Shown one piece after another: positions 44,801-55,316 of a stretch of DNA of 64,000 nt; positions within the stretch are counted from its first letter, which is position 1, and each line of letters opens with the position of its first letter. Origin of the DNA: Helianthus annuus. Its lineage: Eukaryota > Streptophyta > Magnoliopsida > Asterales > Asteraceae. Below the pieces are notes generated by a model, which saw only the letters and a list, made by a program, of their open reading frames with translations, had not been told where the DNA came from and made no database searches. The stretch is taken from assembly GCF_002127325.2 (NCBI RefSeq), contig NC_035436.2, positions 107,345,591 to 107,409,590 on the forward strand. The letters run 5' to 3'. The translations under genes were made by a program, and so were the position numbers.

Positions 44801-45416
44801 ATGTACTAGACCGGACGTGTCATGCGCTTTAAGCATGACAAGTAGATACCGGCAGAATCCAGGTAACAGTCATTGGATGGCTGTTAAGAGCATATTGAAA
44901 TACCTTAGAAGGACTAAGGATATGTTTCTAATATATGGATCTGGTGAAGAGGAACTCGTTGTAAAGGGTTACACGGATGCGAGTTTCCAAACTGATCGAG
45001 ATGGTTCACGATCACAATCTAGGTACGTCTTCATTTTGAATGGAACTGCAGTCTCTTGGAAGAGCTCGAAGCAGGATGTTGTAGCATTGTCCACTACAGA
45101 ATCAGAATACATCGCCGCCTCATTGGCAGCACAAGAAGCTGCGTGGTTAAAGAAGTTCATTGCCGACCTAGGGGTAGTCCCTACCATTCAAGACCCCCTA
45201 GAGATCTTTTGTGATAACGAGGGTGCGATTGCTCAAATCAAGGAACCTCGTGCACATCAAAAGACTAGGCACATTGAGCGGAGATTCAACTACATAAGGA
45301 TGAAGTTGAAAAGGGAAAGATATGTATTCGCAAAGTTCACACCGATCAAAACATTGCGGATCCTTTCACGAAGCTCCTTGAACGGCCAAAACATGAGGGT
45401 CATACTTGTGCCTTAG
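41886..45416 (+). CDS. pol: Element G Gag-Pol continuation: nucleocapsid, protease, integrase, RT, RNase H
   Basis: This continues the Gag frame broken at 31894; both parts together would give about 1327 residues. In that numbering: CCHC knuckle CFECGEIGHWKRNC at about 268; protease DTGCGTHIC at about 319; integrase zinc region WHCRLGHINRNR...CESC near 457; DDE core (HSDVCG, SDRGGEY, HNGVSERRN); RT with QMDVKTAFLNG and catalytic YVDDILLFG near 1009; RNase H with GYTDASFQ, STTESEYIA and FCDNEGAI. A one-base loss near 45300 (IRMKLKRER) makes the last 38 codons foreign. In the next frame the usual copia end (with ADPFTK and an LRYSSDW-like stop region near 45440) is visible. Otherwise the frame is free of stops. 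Confidence 0.95.
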   Translation, partial: RLERLNCPVSKELATDLILNSLTKKFEIFVMNYNMNRWDKSIRELHAMLKTAEAGMGKKALHVLTINEGGKKGHHPDTKANVAKGKGHVKGKGKRKAKAEPPKPKEKKAKVATSDPCFECGEIGHWKRNCPTYLKELKNKRDAGQTSGTIFMRHIDLNVISSNTWVLDTGCGTHICNSLQGFKRNKHYKKGDTSLFMGNGAKVQVEAQGDYILKLPSGLEICLKNVLYAPSLTRNIISISLLRQYGFDLKFVNNEIYALMNDMFYFKATPSNGIYELVHDNISFDSSMYQANTKKLKMDLSDTYLWHCRLGHINRNRMQTLQKNGLLETNEIGSFDTCESCLQGKMTKKPFSGTNQRAKDLLGIIHSDVCGLFKPMTRNGERYFVTFTDDFSRYGYVYLLRHKDEVFETFKVFQNEVEKQLTKSIKVLRSDRGGEYLSDAFQDHLRSCGIISQLTPPGTPQHNGVSERRNRTLLDLVRSMMARSTLPLSFWGYALLSAARILNMAPTKKVDKTPFEIWHGTVPSLSYLKVWGCDAYMKQYTPNKLEVRSIKCIFVGYPKDDIGYYFYDPTEQKVFVARKGKFLEDKFLMEGTNRTVELDEDQEPQPDTRLVDTSTQQEVVKNDQMVDQHTQNVKRSGRISNPPERYGFFMDGCYVVDSDEPTTYHDAMSKSDCDKWLEAMNVEMQSMYDNQVWELVVPPLNSNVVGSKWVFKKKTDMHGNLDTYKARLVAKGFTQTQGVDYDETFSPVAMLKLIRILFAIAAYYDYEIWQMDVKTAFLNGYLDEDVYMVQPEGFVDPKHPNKVCKLKKSIYGLKQASRSWNHRFDEEIRNFGFIKNGDEACVYKKASGSTVTFLVLYVDDILLFGNDIPTMEGVKAWLGRCFSIKDLGEAAYILGIKIYRDRSRRLIGLNQSAYIDKVLKRFKMENSKKGLVPIQKGTILNVTQCPSSKDEQERMKGIPYASAIGSIMYAMICTRPDVSCALSMTSRYRQNPGNSHWMAVKSILKYLRRTKDMFLIYGSGEEELVVKGYTDASFQTDRDGSRSQSRYVFILNGTAVSWKSSKQDVVALSTTESEYIAASLAAQEAAWLKKFIADLGVVPTIQDPLEIFCDNEGAIAQIKEPRAHQKTRHIERRFNYIRMKLKRERYVFAKFTPIKTLRILSRSSLNGQNMRVILVP

Positions 45417-46203
45417 GACTTCGATATTCTAGTGATTGGATTTGATCTATTTTGTATTTGGATATTGGAACAATTGTCATTTTAACTCTTTTATGTTATT
45501 TTGAGTTATGTTCCTTTTAGCATGTTTAAATCCGTGAACAAATTAATTATTCTAAATGTCCGTAGTCAATCATACTTGTGGGAACAAATATGAATGTAAG
45601 ACTATTATGAACTTGGATTGGTGGATATTCATTAGGTATGAATATAGAGCAAAGTGTTGCTGCCAAAGTTCATAGATATTTGTGGGATACAAATATTGGA
45701 CTGACCCGCTCTCAAATGTTACTGCATGGAATCATTTATGATTGATCATAAGTAATTTGAGCAAAGGCGAATATCATAGTATCCTTTAACCTGAGATACA
45801 TATTGGGTCTTGATATTCACCAAATATTATGCCTTGACTTAGTTCTTCGCTGTCTGTAATAAGATAGTACATAAGACTAAGCTCAGGTATTTTACGAGGT
45901 GATTGTGAGAGACGTATGTAGTCAAGAAGGGATTTGTTCCTCTTATTCGTTGAGAGTAAGATGTCTAAGGCCTGCTAAAGTTAAATCAACAGAGAATGAT
46001 CATACTGTGTCTCTGGATTTGACATGACATCTTTAACGAAAGGATAAATGATAGATTCACCTAAATCAGTTTCAAGTAAGGGACTTGAAGAGGATGATGT
46101 TATTGAATGGCACTTCGTCATACGTATTAGGGGTAGTAAACAGTTGTTAGGCGTCATTTACTGCTTGCATCAATCTTCTATGTATCTTGTGCAAGTGGTA
46201 GAT
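45417..46203 (+). other. Element G 3' untranslated region with purine tract
   Basis: Non-coding. The CAAGTGGTAGAT directly before the 3' LTR resembles the copia purine tract AAGTGGGAGAT with one change. No gene seen. Confidence 0.8.
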
Positions 46204-47139
46204 TGTTGGACTCTGTATGCCCAAGACACATATTAAATTGACGTGGCTAGTACGCTATGATCCAAGTCGGGTCATACCCAATAACAAGCTAGACAAACAC
46301 CTACAATATTTATTTATGATATGATCAAACAAATAAATATTAACACTTAGAATATTTAGAAATTGGTTTTCTAAATAATTGTACTTGAGAAACTAATAAA
46401 TTATATGGATAATTTATTTTGAGAGAATATTTTATTTTGTTATTTAATGGGTTAAATAACAATTTTAAAAGGTTGCATAAGTCTTGTAAACATGGGATGT
46501 TTAATTTTATAAAAGTTATAAAATTAAAATACAAGACTTGATTTAATAAGATTTGATAATTTTGGGTGGGAAAAGCCCCATGTGGGCCGCCCACTTTGGG
46601 TGTTTCCAAGGTGGTTTTCACCAATCAAAATACATGCAATCTTCCAAGAAGGCTCTCTCTTGATTGGGTGAATTGGGAGGTGAACTTCTCTCATCATTAA
46701 TAATAAAACCTTCTCTCATTTTATATATTCACAAGAAATATAGTTTCACAAGTGCAAGAACAAGAGAACTCTCTAATTTTCTCTAGAAAATTTCGGCCAA
46801 GGGTGGTCATCCAAGAGAGTTTTACAAGTGCAAATCCTAGCAAAGTCAAGGTGTTTGTTGGAGGCTTGGGGGTATACTAGCTTGAGGCTTTCTCGTTTGG
46901 AACCTACCATTCAAGAATCATCATCATCTTCCATCTCCTTGCTCTAAGAAAGGTTGAATTCTCAAACACCCTATGGTTGTATTTTGATAGCATGCATGTC
47001 GTATATGGATCCGATTTTGGGTTTTTGCAATTAAAATGGTTTTAAATCTTGCAAAGTAACATGTTTTAAATCCTTATTCCGTTGCGTTTTAATTTTATTC
47101 GGATAAAATGATTTTGATAAACATGTGAAAATCCCAACA
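46204..47139 (+). repeat. Element G 3' LTR (936 bp)
   Basis: Matches the 5' LTR in length exactly. The right flank CAAAT (47140-47144) is the second, mutated copy of the target. Confidence 0.94.
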
Positions 47140-47144
47140 CAAAT

Positions 47145-48672
47145 TTACATAATATTACAGTAAGTTAATGTTCTAAACTCAGAAACCTATTTTTACCCTT
47201 AAAAGCCTATGTAAAATTACCAAAATGCCCCTACGGTGCATAATTGGTTATAAAAGGTATATTTTCCACATGTTAAGTATCCTACTGATATAACTCAATA
47301 AAATACATGTTTTTACTAATCTAATCAGACCTGGAACTCAGCTTTATAAATAAACTCTTTTATGAGCATCAAAATTACCAAAATGCCCTTATGGGACTTA
47401 TATTGTTTTAAATTGCTTTTGGGCATAAATGTTGATATACTACTGATATATTAACATATTTTGAGCATAATAATGATTAAGACCTGTTTATAACTTATCC
47501 GGTTACCCGTTACGCATTTACGCGTTCGAAACGGCTTACGTGACTAGTTTACGTAAAATAGCCGAAACGGGCGTAACTTTGTCATGAAAACCTCATTTTC
47601 CAGAATGTGTTTAGTTTACCCATATTATACAAGTATCCAAGCTTGTCGGGTCTAAATCACATTCTATCCTGGTCTCCGTTTAATCTACCGGTTAGGTCCG
47701 TAAGGTTTCTTTCTAGCTAGTCGGTCTAAGTCTTTGACTTAAGTAAAGACCCGTTAGCATCCTAATAGATAATTAAACCTTCTATACAGGTTTATAGCTT
47801 CCGGTAAAAAGTGCCTTTCAGGGACTTTAGGGATTTACTGCTACATCAGGTAAATACTTTTAAGTTATTTTCCCTATACGGGCTTGGGATACGGTATATT
47901 AATACCGCTTGGTCGGGTATGGGATTATTATGTCGGATTGTGATTTAATAAATCCGCATAACCCGTTTTAATCTGTATTGTTTGATAACATAAACATTTG
48001 GGGGTTAACGACCGCGTCCTGGATATCCTTGGCTCATTTAAGTTATTAATGGCCACGACCTATGCACGGGGTGCAGGCATGCACCCGACAGATGCAAATG
48101 CTAAATATTAATTTACCCACAAGTTGGGGATAACTCCTCTGTGGGTTCTATAAGTGGTGAGTCAGTTAATCATGTCCAGCTTACAAACCGGCCCCACATG
48201 TATGACAAGCATGTAAAACTGTATACAAGATTTTAATAAGATTGTCCCAAGTTATAAAGGATTTGTGCCTTGTGCATCTAAACCAATTTTCCTAAATGTT
48301 TTCAAAACGAGTCAGTTAAATTGTATTTACCAGTGTATAATGACGTATTTTCCTAAAGATTGAATTGACAGGTACTTATCGAAATAGGCTGGAGCTATAG
48401 GATGTTGTAGAGGATCTTGCAAATCCCATAGATACCCGTAGTCTGTAGTTTTGGTTTCTTTGTACTTTATGACCCGCATGTGGATCTTATTACATTCCAG
48501 TCTGTATTATTCTTGTACTCGAACATCGACAGACAGTATGGTTTGTAATAGTTTATTTACCCATGCTTCCGCTGTGCTATATTATTGTGTGTGTTGACAA
48601 TGATGATATCAACTACGTCATGATACTCCCCGCCGGGCCCACCGGTAATACGTGGAATATTGGGGTGTGACA
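47145..48672 (+). repeat. Element F 5' LTR, downstream part
   Basis: Resumes after G and matches 57388-58915. It carries the donor-like CATCAG/GTAAATAC and the acceptor-like AATTGACAG, and ends GGGGTGTGACA. Confidence 0.92.
47850..48371 (+). other. Possible LTR intron, element F 5' LTR
   Basis: GTAAAT donor after CATCAG and GAATTGACAG acceptor, 522 nt; the 3' LTR pair (58094-58615) has the same length. The donor is weaker than in the other families. Confidence 0.4.
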
Positions 48673-48675
48673 GGT

Positions 48676-48733
48676 TGGTATCAGAGCCAACATTGAGTGA
48701 ATTAAACACTAACCTTTTGTGTTTAATCTCAAT
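48676..48733 (+). promoter_or_regulatory. Element F primer binding site and PBS-proximal hairpin
   Basis: TGGTATCAGAGCC at about 48676-48688. ATTGAG (48692-48697) and ATTAAACAC (48701-48709) pair with GTGTTTAAT (48719-48727) and CTCAAT (48728-48733), with a three-base bulge and a nine-base loop. Different sequence from the B/C/E hairpin but the same place. Confidence 0.75.
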
Positions 48734-48862
48734 GACAAAATAAGCACATTCCTTAGACTCTCGAGTCTAAGTAAAAGACCTAGGGTGCATCTTTATCTTT
48801 CCTTTGCTATTATTCTGTTTTGTTTTATTTTGTTTTCTTGTTTCAACAGGAAGCTTACCATC

Positions 48863-50074
48863 ATGCCTCCAAGACTAAGAGGACGTGGCAAGGGTCCCAT
48901 GCGTGGAGGACCGTCATCTGCAGGACCATCTCACAGACGCACTCCATCGGCGTCTTTTTCCACCTCCGACTCCCGCGATATGTGGGGTCAACCATTCGAG
49001 CCGGCAAGACACTCAGTCTCGCTCAGCTATTCGCCATCTTTTCATCCGTCTTTCGGACCATTTGCTCCAAATGAGCCCGAACACTCTCACCATTCGGATC
49101 AATCTCACCATTCTTATGAATCTTACCCACCGCATAACTCTTTGCAATCTCATTCATTTCATCATTCCGAATCCCCCTACTCTCCGAGACAGTTCAACCC
49201 AGCCGACTATGTTAACGATTTCCTTGGCTATAACCCACTGGGCCCTGAGGACCATTTCTCTCAGGAAATGGAGATGGATGATAACCCCGAGCCGGAGATG
49301 CAAACAGGAACCCCGGGCCACCCTATCAGCATATCTAGTGGGTCTCCATTTCAGGGATCCCCTTACCGTGGACCCGACTCTTTCCAAGAGAGGATGGCTA
49401 CCTATGACTGGTTCTTTACTCCATCTTATCATAGCTCTCCGGCTCAACCACCTTTAGATGATCCTCAACTTCAAGCTGTCTCACCACCACCACTCCCGGT
49501 AGAGGAGCCACCGCAGCAGCCACCGCAGCCACCTCCCGAGCCCCCGAGGCGAAGGAGGAACGCACGCATGTGCGTACGAGGAGGACCCCGTTTCAGTTCT
49601 CCTCGAGGTTCGAGTTCCTATCCCCCTATTCCAGAGGACCCCCAGTTGGGTGGACCCTCAAATGCGGCACCGGAGGCTAATCCTCCGCAAGCTTCTTATG
49701 CACCGCATCAGCCGCCTGTGGGTTTTGATAACCCCATACCGACGTACCCAGGTTCTTCCGGGTACAATCCTTATGGAGACCCATCGGGGTATCCATTGGG
49801 CTATGGAACTCACGACCCATATCTTACGGCTACGCATTATCATCACCTTTATCCTTCTACTTACCCTCCTATGCCTCCAACTGACTACCCGATTCTGGGT
49901 TATCAGTATCCTCCGTACCAGCCACCTCCTCCTCAGCAACTACAGCAACAGCAACAAACTCAGGAGATACTAGAGAGGTTGGATAAGGTCAAACATAAGA
50001 CCAAGAAGAACAAGGAAAGGCACAACAGCTTCATGAAAGGTCTTGCGAACCTTATCAAGGGGAAGAAGAAGTAG
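48863..50074 (+). CDS. Element F ORF1: proline/serine/histidine-rich protein upstream of gag
   Basis: Open frame of 403 residues from the ATG at 48863, chosen because the basic, Gly-rich start (MPPRLRGRGKGPMRGGPSS) begins there and a strong pyrimidine tract ending TTCAACAG lies 12 bases before it. No domain I recognise. Composition by region: basic N-terminus; Ser/His-rich (HSHHSDQSHHSYES); acidic (EMEMDDNPEPEM); Pro-rich then four Arg (PPPEPPRRRR); Tyr/Pro-rich; Gln run; Lys-rich, possibly helical C-terminus (LDKVKHKTKKNKER, KGKKK). It looks largely disordered with nucleic-acid-binding ends. It is not Gag, which follows separately. Extra ORFs before gag are known in Ogre elements; homology is not shown. 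The frame is fully open while the pol of F is damaged. Confidence 0.75.
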   Translation: MPPRLRGRGKGPMRGGPSSAGPSHRRTPSASFSTSDSRDMWGQPFEPARHSVSLSYSPSFHPSFGPFAPNEPEHSHHSDQSHHSYESYPPHNSLQSHSFHHSESPYSPRQFNPADYVNDFLGYNPLGPEDHFSQEMEMDDNPEPEMQTGTPGHPISISSGSPFQGSPYRGPDSFQERMATYDWFFTPSYHSSPAQPPLDDPQLQAVSPPPLPVEEPPQQPPQPPPEPPRRRRNARMCVRGGPRFSSPRGSSSYPPIPEDPQLGGPSNAAPEANPPQASYAPHQPPVGFDNPIPTYPGSSGYNPYGDPSGYPLGYGTHDPYLTATHYHHLYPSTYPPMPPTDYPILGYQYPPYQPPPPQQLQQQQQTQEILERLDKVKHKTKKNKERHNSFMKGLANLIKGKKK

Positions 50075-50963
50075 AGGGTTGGTTTGTTTTCTTGTTGTTG
50101 TAATCATGTCCCTGCGTGGACATTTGTTTGATTTCTGTATCAAGTCCCTGCGTGGACTTATTTTCATTTCTGTATACCCCTGCGAGGGTAGTTTGTCTTT
50201 TCTTAAGTCCCGTTTAGGGCAGTTGTATTTGTTTTCTTCGTAATGAAGTTTTAACTTTGGTTTTAATTGTGTATTTTATTACACCATGTTATTCCCTTTC
50301 AATTTATAATTGATCTGCCAAAGAAACTCTTAGAGGTATAACCTAGCCAAAGTATTAATTGGCTATGATGGTACAACCTTTTTAAGATAGCAAACCTCTG
50401 TTAACATCTGAAAATGTGTTAACATTCCCAGCTGTGCGGTACGAGAAACCACACAAGTTTCCTAAGAGTACTTGGATCCTTCCAAGTCATTTAAAGCCAA
50501 AATGATCAATGCGAATCCTGGCTAATAAACATCAGTTTGATGTATACACCAAGACATCCATTTGAGATGCATGCTTTAAGCAAAGGTGTAAAATGACAAT
50601 GAAAGTACGATTCATAAACTTCTTGTCTAAAAGGCAATGAACTTTGTTCAGACCTTAAAAGATCACTGATTTTTGAGATCGTAGTTAGAATCTCAACCCG
50701 TCCTTGCGACAAGCTTCCTAACTATATAAATGTCTTTCGAGACGAGTTTAATGATAGGTAAAATGTCTTCTATGACATTGACAGTTGTGAAATTTCTATC
50801 TTTCCCCTGTCTAATAATGTGTAGAATAATGCATTATGTGAACTTTTAGTTATGTGTTGAAATGGTCTAAATGGTTTAATAATACCATGACCATTGTATC
50901 ATCAATGCGATGAATCTATATGTAATTTAAATATTATTATTGTCTATATTATAGCATTCAGAA
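50075..50963 (+). other. Spacer between ORF1 and gag of element F
   Basis: Non-coding, 889 bp. It has short repeats of GTCCCTGCGTGGAC with variants at 50108-50225 and AT-rich sequence after. ATTATAGCATTCAG just before the gag ATG resembles a 3' splice site. Confidence 0.65.
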
Positions 50964-51943
50964 ATGGCTGGCTCAGACGAAGTAAACAGTCATCCAGCAC
51001 AGGGCAACACCATAATCAATATTATTGGTGCCGAATTGCAAGCTTTAATCACCGCTGCAGTCTCTCAAGCAGTAGATGCTAAGTTTAAGGAGCCGAGTAT
51101 TGTTTGGTCTCAAACTCACTCAAAAACCCATTCTCAGTCACATACTCACAAGAAGAGTGAGTCAGTGCATTCATCTAACCAGGGTAGTATACCCAAGAGG
51201 CAGGTAGATCTTGAGCCGACCCCTAGGTACACCAAGGGTTGTACCTACAAGTATTTTGTTTCCTGTAAGCCGAGGGATTTTACAGGAGAAAAAGGGGCGA
51301 TAGACTGTATGAAGTGGTTAGATGAGATGGAGACGGTGATAGACATTAGCGGCTGCGCTAAAGAAGATGTAGTTATCTTTGTCTCCCAATCTTTTAAGGA
51401 CGATGCCCTTACATGGTGGAAAGCGCTTGTACAGTCCACCGGGAAGGTTCGTTTGTATAACCTTTCCTGGGAGAAGTTTGTCGATCTGGTTAAGGACACT
51501 TATTGTCCTCAGCACGAAGTAGAGCGTGTAGAGACTGATTTTCTCACCCTCGTGATGAAGGATCTAGATTGTAGATCCTATGTGACTAATTTCAATTCCA
51601 TGTCGAGGCTAGTACCATATTTAGTCACCCCTGAGCCCAAGCGCATTGCGCGTTTTATTGGTGGTTTGGTTCCAAGAAAGGAAAGGGGAACTCTGGTTCC
51701 AAGAAAGGGCAGACTGGTGACAAGCCCAGATGCAAGACTTGCCATAAGAGGCACTTTGGCAAGTGCAACCGGGACCCACAGGCCAAACCGTGTGGGATTT
51801 GCAAGAAGAAAGGGCACAAGTCTGTTGAGTGCCGAAACATCAAGGATGCAACCTGTTATGGTTGCAATGAAAAGGGGCATATCAAGACCAATTGCCCCAA
51901 GAATGCGAAGAAGCCTGAAGAGGCTAAGAAGAACAATGCCCGA
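50964..51943 (+). pseudogene. gag: Element F gag with internal deletion and frame change
   Basis: ATG at 50964 (MAGSDEVNSHPAQG). The capsid domain includes TYKYFVSCKPRDFTG, DALTWWKAL and YCPQHEVERVETDF. After RFIGGL (about 51668) the usual C-terminal capsid part is absent and a near-direct repeat of GGTTCCAAGAAAGG marks the junction. The nucleocapsid then lies in another frame: a CHKRHFGKC-type cluster and the knuckle CYGCNEKGHIKTNC run on into the protease frame. So deletion plus frameshift splits Gag. Confidence 0.85.
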
Positions 51944-54900
51944 GTGTTCCAAATGCAGGCACGGGAAGCGGTGACCGATGATAACGTCATAACAGGTACC
52001 TTCCTCATCAATAATATTTATGCTAGAGTCTTATTTGATTCCGGTGCTGATAAGTCTTTCATAGATCATAAGTTCTGTAAGTTATTGAATTTGCCTATTA
52101 AGACTCTAGACATAAAATATGAGGTAGAACTCGCAGATGGTACCTTAGAATCCGCTTCAACTCTTCTTGATGGATGTTCAATATCCGTTAAGAACCATTC
52201 TATCCCGCTGTCCCTCCTGCCAATTAAATTGGCTGGTTTTGATATAGTTTTAGGCATGGATTGGTTGTCGCATAACCAAGCCCAAATTGCCTGTGATAAA
52301 AAGCTTATCATTATCAAAACCCACTATCCAAGGAGACACACAATATGGGTTACCAAGCAACGTGTCCATTCTTAAAGTATCCCAGTGTTTGAAGGGTGGA
52401 TGTGTCATTTACATGGCTCAAGTGACGGTGAATGATCCAAAGCCGAAGATTGAGGACATTCCAATTATTTCAGAGTATCCTGATGTCTTTCCAGACGAGT
52501 TACCTGGATTACCTCCTGAGAGGCAAGTAGAATTCAGGATCGACATTCTCCCTGGATCTGCGCCTATTGCACGAGCTCCGTATCATCTCGCGCCTACCGA
52601 GATGAAAGAACTCAGAACTCAACTGGATGAGTTATTGGAAAAAGGTTTTATTCATCCCAGCTCTTCGCCTTGGGGAGCTCCAATTTTGTTTGTGAAGAAG
52701 AAGGACGGATTAATGCGTTTATGCATTGATTACCGGGAACTGAATAAGGTAACGATCAAGAATCGTTATCCTTTACCCAGGATCGATGACTTGTTCGATC
52801 AACTCTAAGGAGCGAGTTACTTCTCAAAGATAGATTTGAGATCTAGGTATCATCAACTTAAAGTTCGAACCGAAGATGTTCCGAAGACGACATTCAGAAC
52901 AAGATATGGACACTTTGAGTTCTTAGTGATGCCTTTTGGGCTCACTAACGCGCCTGCAGCATTCATGGACCTCATGAATAGAGTCTGCAAACCCTATTTA
53001 GATAAGTTTGTCATTGTTTTTATAGACAACATACTTATCTACTCGCGTAGCCAAGTGGAGCATGAAAAGCACCTTCGATGTATTTTAGAACTGCTTCGAC
53101 AGGAGAAGTTATATGCCAAATTTTCTAAGTGTGAATTTTGGCTTCGCAAAGTCCAGTTCCTTGGACATGTGGTCAGTGAACACGGTATTCAAGTAGATCC
53201 TGCCAAAGTAGAGGCTGTAATGAATTGGGAAGCGCCTAAGACACCTACAGAAATTCGCAGCTTTCTGGGTTTAGCAGGATATTATAGAAGATTCATTGAG
53301 AACTTCTCAAGAATAGCAGCACCATTGACTTCCTTGACCCGTAAGAATGTGAAATTTATCTGGGGTCCCAAGCAGCAGGAATCTTTCGAGACTCTAAAGC
53401 AAAGATTAAGCAATGCTCCGGTTTTGTCGTTACCGGAAGGAGTTGAAGACTTTGTTGTTTATTGCGATGCTTCACACACTGGCATGGGGTGTGTACTTAT
53501 GCAGAGGGGCAATGTAATTGCCTATGCATCGCGACAACTAAAGGTGCATGAAAAGAACTACACCACTCACGATTTGGAATTGGGTGCTGTGGTATTCGCA
53601 CTAAAGTTATGGAGACACTATTTGTATGGAACAAAATGTGTAATCTACTCGGATCACAAAAGTCTCCAACATTTGTTTAGACAAAAAGAGCTCAATATGA
53701 GACAACGTCGTTGGATGGAAACATTAAATGATTATGATTGCGAGATTCGCTACCATCCCGGTAAGGCGAATGTGGTCGCAGATGCTTTAAGCCGAAAAGA
53801 AAGAGTTAAGCCGATTAGGATCAATGCAAAGAGTATTGAGTTGAAGAATAATTTGAATGAAAGACTGTTGGCTGCATAAAAAGATGCCATATTGGAAGAT
53901 AATCTTCCAAACGAAAATTTAGGTGTAACTGTTGAACAGTTAACACCTGGTAAGGATGGAATTCTGAGAATGAATGGTAGAATTTGGGTTCCTATTCAAG
54001 GAGGACTTCGGGATGTAATCCTTCAGGAAGCCCATAATTCTAAGTATTCGGTCCACCCGGGAGGTGACAAGATGTATCAAGATCTAAAGGCAAATTATTG
54101 GTGGATGGGTTTAAAGAAATCTATTGCCACCCATGTAGCTAAGTGCCTAACATGTGCTCAGATTAAAGCTGAACATCAAAAGCCATCAGGTCTTCTACAA
54201 CAGCCGGAACTTCCCACTTGGAAATGGGAAATGGTAACCATGGATTTCATCACTAAGTTACCTAAAACAAGGCACGGAAATGACACTATATGGGTTATAG
54301 TTGATAGACTGACGAAGTCAGCTCATTTCTTACCCATCAAGGAGACTTATAGCTCCGATAAGTTAGCCCAGTTATATGTTGATAAGATTGTAGCTCTTCA
54401 TGGAGTACTGGTGGCTATTATCTCTGATAGAGATACTAGATACACCTCTCACTTTTGGAAAAGTTTCCAACAATCTTTGGGCACTCGCTTGAATTTTAGT
54501 ACTGCTTACCATCTCCAGACTGATGCTCAGAGTGAGCGTACTATTCAAACCTTGGAAGACATGCTTCGTGCATGTGTTATTGATTTGGGTGGTAGTTGGG
54601 ATGACCACCTGCCGTTGATTGAGTTCTCCTATAACAATAGTTATCATACCAGCATTCAGGCTACGCCTTTTGAGGCATTATACGGTAGGAAATGCAGAAC
54701 GCCTGTCTGTTGGGCAGAAGTGGGAGAAGCTCAGATATCAGGACCTGATATAGTCCTGGAAACAACGGACAACATTGTCCAAATTCGTGATCGCCTAAAA
54801 GCTGCCAGAGATAGGCAGAAAAGCTATGCGGACAAGAGGCGAAAACCCCTAAGGTTTGAAGTAGGCGATAAAGTATTATTAAAAGTGTCACCCTGGAAAG

Positions 54901-55280
54901 GTGTGATGCGTTTTGGTAAAAAGGGCAAGTTAAGCCCTAGATATATCGGACCATTCGAGATCCTCGAATGTGTCAGCAGTGTAGCTTATAGGCTAAGACT
55001 GCCAGGGGAGCTAAGTGGGATTCATGATGTGTTCCACGTTTGTAATCTCAAGAAATGTTTAGCCGATGAATCTCTAGCTATGTCTCATAAAGACATGCAA
55101 GTTGATAAAAGCATGAGATTTATTGAGAAGCCTATAGCAATTGAGGATCGGCAAGTCAAGAAGCTCTGAAGAAAGTATGTACCGATAGTAAAGGTTAAAT
55201 GGGACGCTCGTAGAGGTCCCGAATATACATGGGAAGTTGAGTCTACTATGAAACAGAAGTACCCTCACTTGTTCCAGTAA
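51944..55280 (+). pseudogene. pol: Element F pol: protease, RT, RNase H, integrase, chromodomain-like tail
   Basis: Protease with DSGADKSF and [11 protein letters not shown] (51944-52320); a frame slip near 52320; RT from [16 protein letters not shown]. In-frame stops are at 52806 (TAA where relatives have CAA after DLFDQL), 53877 (TAA) and 55167 (TGA). The RT catalytic motif reads [10 protein letters not shown] instead of FIDDILIYS near 53025, so one catalytic aspartate is lost. RNase H ([20 protein letters not shown]), the integrase zinc region (CLTCAQIK), the DDE core ([13 protein letters not shown]) and the tail ([13 protein letters not shown]...YPHLFQ, stop at 55278) all align with C. 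Inactive, but only by a handful of point lesions. Confidence 0.93.
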
Positions 55281-55298
55281 ATCTCGGGGTCGAGATTT

Positions 55299-55316
55299 CT
55301 TTTAAGGGGGTGAGGA
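55299..55316 (+). other. Element F polypurine tract
   Basis: TCTTTTAAGGGGGTGAGGA directly before the 3' LTR TGTAACACC, preceded by a GGGGTCGAGATTTC stretch. There is a single copy, unlike B, C and D. Confidence 0.8.

Larger units (their letters stand above)
26733..47139 (+). mobile_element. Element G: Ty1/copia retrotransposon carrying nested H and C
   Basis: Two 936-bp LTRs (26733-27668 and 46204-47139) start TGTTGGACTCTG and end CCCAACA. The primer-site-like GGCATCTAGAGCC follows the 5' LTR. Gag-pol is one frame once C is ignored, with integrase before RT as in copia. By eye the LTRs differ at about 16 positions, so G is older than C or B. H sits in the leader and C in gag. Confidence 0.94.

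Noticed and set aside
50506..50712. A minus-strand gene in the ORF1-gag spacer of F
   Set aside because: 68 codons with no similarity to anything I recognise, in AT-rich non-coding sequence.
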